From NCBI GenBank assembly GCA_016219145.1, contig JACRCG010000311.1:1-6043 (forward strand): a stretch of DNA of 6,043 nt, given 5' to 3'. Source of the stretch: Deltaproteobacteria bacterium. Lineage in GTDB: Bacteria > Desulfobacterota > Desulfuromonadia > Geobacterales > Pseudopelobacteraceae. This document shows positions 4,006 to 6,043 of the stretch, piece after piece. The first letter of the stretch is position 1, and the number at the start of each line of letters is the position of its first letter. The notes under the pieces were generated by a model. It saw nothing but the letters and a program-made list of their open reading frames with translations, searched no databases and was not told the DNA's origin. Position numbers and translations under genes: made by a program.

Positions 4006-6043
4006 CTACAGCCCCCCCCCCCCCAGAGAGGCCTTCGGGAGCGCCTGAAGACTATCTCCGCCGGCCTCTGCCCCCTCAGCAACGGTATATGGCAGCGTAA
4101 ACCAGAAGGTAGATCCTTCGCCGATCCTTGATTCCACCCAGATCGTACCGCCGTACATCTCTACTATCTTTTTTGCAATCGTAAGCCCGACGCCGGTGTT
4201 CTCAACCTCATCCCTCGGTTTCAGGGTCTGGAACATCTGGAATATCTTATCGAAATACTTCTCCTCTATCCCGGGGCCATTGTCGGAAACATAGAAGGCA
4301 TATACCTGCTTTTTACCCTTCGTTTTTTTACCCTTTGCCCCTGGCTCTTCGTCACGGCAGCCGACCCGGATCTCTCCGTTCGGCTTATCCAGATGTTTCA
4401 CCGCGTTGCTGAGCAGATTCTGAAACAGCTGATATATCCTGGTCTTTTCGCAGACGACGGTCGGCAGCGGCGTCTCGATCGTCACCGCGACTTCCTCCGG
4501 CGGAGCCAGAAGATCGATAACTTCATTCACCACCATGGTAAGATCCACTGACGTGCTCTCTTCGCTGATCCTGCCGACACGCGAGTAATTCAGTATGCCG
4601 TCAATCAGACCATTCATGCGCGCCGTACGCTGGACGAGCAGGTCCAGAGTCTCCTGCCCCTCCTTATCCAGTTTGTCGCCATAATCCGCTGCCAGCCAGT
4701 TTGATAGAGAGGTGATAGCGCGCAGCGGAGCTTTTAAATCGTGAGAGACGACGTAGGCGAAGGATTCAAGTTCTTTGTTGCTTTCCTCCAATTGCCGCGT
4801 CCGCTCCGCCACACGCTGTTCGAGGTCTTGATTCAGTTTTACAATCTCCGCTTCGATTTGTTTACGCGCAGTGATATCCCTGACTGTAGCCTGTAGCACC
4901 TGTTTTTCATCATAATAAAATGCCGTCAGCATCACATCGGCAAAGAAATCTTCACCGTTAGCTCTTTGATGCACCCACTCAAAAAAGTTACTACCTTTCT
5001 CGAAAGCCACAGAGATTTTTTCGTTCGCCGCCGTCAGCGAATCCAGTCCGTCAGGCTGTTGCTGGGGCGATATCTGTGATGGGTGCAATCTGGTAAACTC
5101 TTCTTTTGACGACAATCCAAACATGCTCAGTGTTGCGACGTTACAGTCAAAAAAGCCGTTTTCATCGAGCATCATGATCGCATCTGTCGCGCTTTCGTAC
5201 ATCGCGCGAAATCTATTCTCGGAGTACTGAAGCTCTGATGTCCGATCCACTACCTGTTTTTCCAATTCACCGCTGTAACTCAGCAGCGAGTCCCGCGCGA
5301 TGCACAACTCAGCGGCCATTTTATTAAAGGCGTTCGCAAGATCGCCTATTTCGTTATCCTGCTGCACTGCAGACCGGCACTCCAGATCGCCGGCGGCCAC
5401 GCGATCGGCGCTCTCCTTCAGTAGTATCAAAGGGGCGGTCAGGCGGCGGCTAAGCAGCATGAAAAGCGGAATAAGCAGAGCGACAATAAAACTGCACCCC
5501 GCAACCATCATAATCAGGAAGGTCTTGTTTGTTTGCGCCACTGCTCTGCCGGTCAGATCCTTTTGCTGGTTTGTTATCTCGGCAACCAATTTATGAGAAA
5601 AGAGTATTTTGCCGTATCCGGCGATCTCGTTTCCCGACGAGATCGCGAAGATGGCCGTACCCCCATCCGGGGATTCATATATCTTCAGTTTATCCACTTT
5701 CAGGGCGGAAACGGCTTCCTGTAATGATGTTCCGTAAGAACTATTTTCAGGAGTTCCATCAGTTAAAACTATCCCGGAAGTATCGGTGATCAGTGCATAT
5801 TCTACGTAAAATTTATTTTTTAATTCCTGTATTTCAACGTTTATTTTCGCTATATCCAGATGGTACAGGCTGTTGAACAGGTTGCGGCTTTGATATTTAC
5901 AGATGCTTTCAATTACCTCCTGATGGAGCCGTTCGGTTGTTTCCCAGGTACTCTTCTCAAGTCCCCTGTTCAAAGTTGCGGTACTTTGCCGAAACACAAT
6001 CATTGTCGTGAGAGCGCCCGCTATGATGATGCCGCCGCATATA
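4006..6043 (-). CDS. Membrane sensor histidine kinase, TM-sensor-TM-HAMP-PAS-HisKA-HATPase (5' end outside window)
   Basis: The frame stays open to the window edge, so the true start lies beyond 6043. Codons before the Met at 6001-6003 read hydrophobic ICGGIIIAGALTT and form, with MIV, the first membrane helix; that Met also lacks a ribosome binding site. Counting from it: an extracytoplasmic Cache-like sensor (about 10-158, with YALITDTSGIVLTDG), a second membrane helix (161-184), HAMP (about 185-238), coiled coil, PAS (about 262-380, closing TVRDITARKQ), coiled coil, HisKA with H421 in SHDLKAPLR, an N-box around N529 to N533, G1 DNGPGI (574-579), and G2 TGVGL (603-607). A Lys-rich insert (557-565) precedes the G1 strand. 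The C-terminus ends LGGGGL, encoded by a 13-G run beside the TAG. The Rcp1-like receiver gene follows after 47 bases and is the likely partner. The signal sensed is unknown. Confidence 0.94.
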   Translation of the reverse strand, partial: ICGGIIIAGALTTMIVFRQSTATLNRGLEKSTWETTERLHQEVIESICKYQSRNLFNSLYHLDIAKINVEIQELKNKFYVEYALITDTSGIVLTDGTPENSSYGTSLQEAVSALKVDKLKIYESPDGGTAIFAISSGNEIAGYGKILFSHKLVAEITNQQKDLTGRAVAQTNKTFLIMMVAGCSFIVALLIPLFMLLSRRLTAPLILLKESADRVAAGDLECRSAVQQDNEIGDLANAFNKMAAELCIARDSLLSYSGELEKQVVDRTSELQYSENRFRAMYESATDAIMMLDENGFFDCNVATLSMFGLSSKEEFTRLHPSQISPQQQPDGLDSLTAANEKISVAFEKGSNFFEWVHQRANGEDFFADVMLTAFYYDEKQVLQATVRDITARKQIEAEIVKLNQDLEQRVAERTRQLEESNKELESFAYVVSHDLKAPLRAITSLSNWLAADYGDKLDKEGQETLDLLVQRTARMNGLIDGILNYSRVGRISEESTSVDLTMVVNEVIDLLAPPEEVAVTIETPLPTVVCEKTRIYQLFQNLLSNAVKHLDKPNGEIRVGCRDEEPGAKGKKTKGKKQVYAFYVSDNGPGIEEKYFDKIFQMFQTLKPRDEVENTGVGLTIAKKIVEMYGGTIWVESRIGEGSTFWFTLPYTVAEGAEAGGDSLQALPKASLGGGGL
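4012..4024. repeat. Homopolymer of 13 C (+) / 13 G (coding strand) at the 3' end of the membrane kinase gene
   Basis: Thirteen consecutive C on the + strand encode the last glycines of the membrane kinase, directly before its CTG-TAG end (4006-4011). Tracts this long are prone to slippage in replication and to sequencing error. Any change not divisible by three moves the stop codon. Confidence 0.9.
4306..4335. repeat. Imperfect 15-bp tandem duplication encoding a Lys-rich loop in the membrane kinase
   Basis: On the coding strand two adjoining 15-base units (4335-4321 and 4320-4306) both begin AAGGGTAAAAA (11 identical bases) and encode KGKKT then KGKKQ. The duplication lies in the ATPase domain between the strand ending IRVGC and the strand leading to DNGPGI. 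It keeps frame and leaves the catalytic boxes intact. Confidence 0.75.

Noticed and set aside
6001..6003. Met codon at 6003 as the start of the membrane kinase
   Set aside because: No Shine-Dalgarno precedes it, and the in-frame codons up to the window edge contain no stop and encode the hydrophobic first membrane helix. The gene was therefore called partial to 6043.

Overview
The window looks like a chromosomal segment of a Gram-negative bacterium with a large two-component signalling repertoire. The features pointing that way are a PAS/HAMP membrane histidine kinase beside an Rcp1-like receiver and a soluble receiver-kinase, an HD-GYP-like fragment, and short heptameric and GTAGGGGCG-type palindromic repeats. 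Geobacter-like Desulfuromonadota would fit, but no marker gene is present and this is only an inference.

Layout. Bases 1-128 (+) hold the C-terminal end of a gene that resembles an HD-GYP/HD-domain protein. After 33 bases come two overlapping ABC ATPase genes on the same strand (162-1124 and 1121-2095). They form a DppD/DppF (OppD/OppF)-type pair for peptide or nickel import, and both have the cysteine-bearing C-terminal domain of that family. No permease or solute-binding protein gene lies in the window. From 2084 to the right edge everything is on the minus strand. In transcription order there is a membrane sensor histidine kinase (6043-4006, its 5' end cut by the window), a stand-alone receiver (3958-3566) and a soluble receiver-histidine kinase (3382-2084). 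The last of these converges on the ABC pair and overlaps it tail to tail by 12 bp.

How the genes may work together. The ABC ATPases would power an importer encoded elsewhere or just upstream. The three minus-strand genes look like one signalling unit: an extracytoplasmic signal is read by the membrane kinase, phosphate passes to the single-domain receiver, and a second kinase has its own N-terminal receiver. None of the three has a DNA-binding or other recognisable output domain, so the output must be another protein.

Most notable non-gene structure. (1) A 72-bp in-frame block of two heptanucleotide repeat families sits inside the ATPase domain of the receiver-kinase. (2) A short Lys-rich tandem duplication sits in the equivalent loop of the other kinase. 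(3) A run of 13 G lies just before the stop codon of the membrane kinase, and length changes would alter its C-terminus and its junction with the receiver gene. (4) A nested-palindrome element of about 96 bp lies in the 183-bp gap between the receiver and receiver-kinase genes, with flanking direct repeats.
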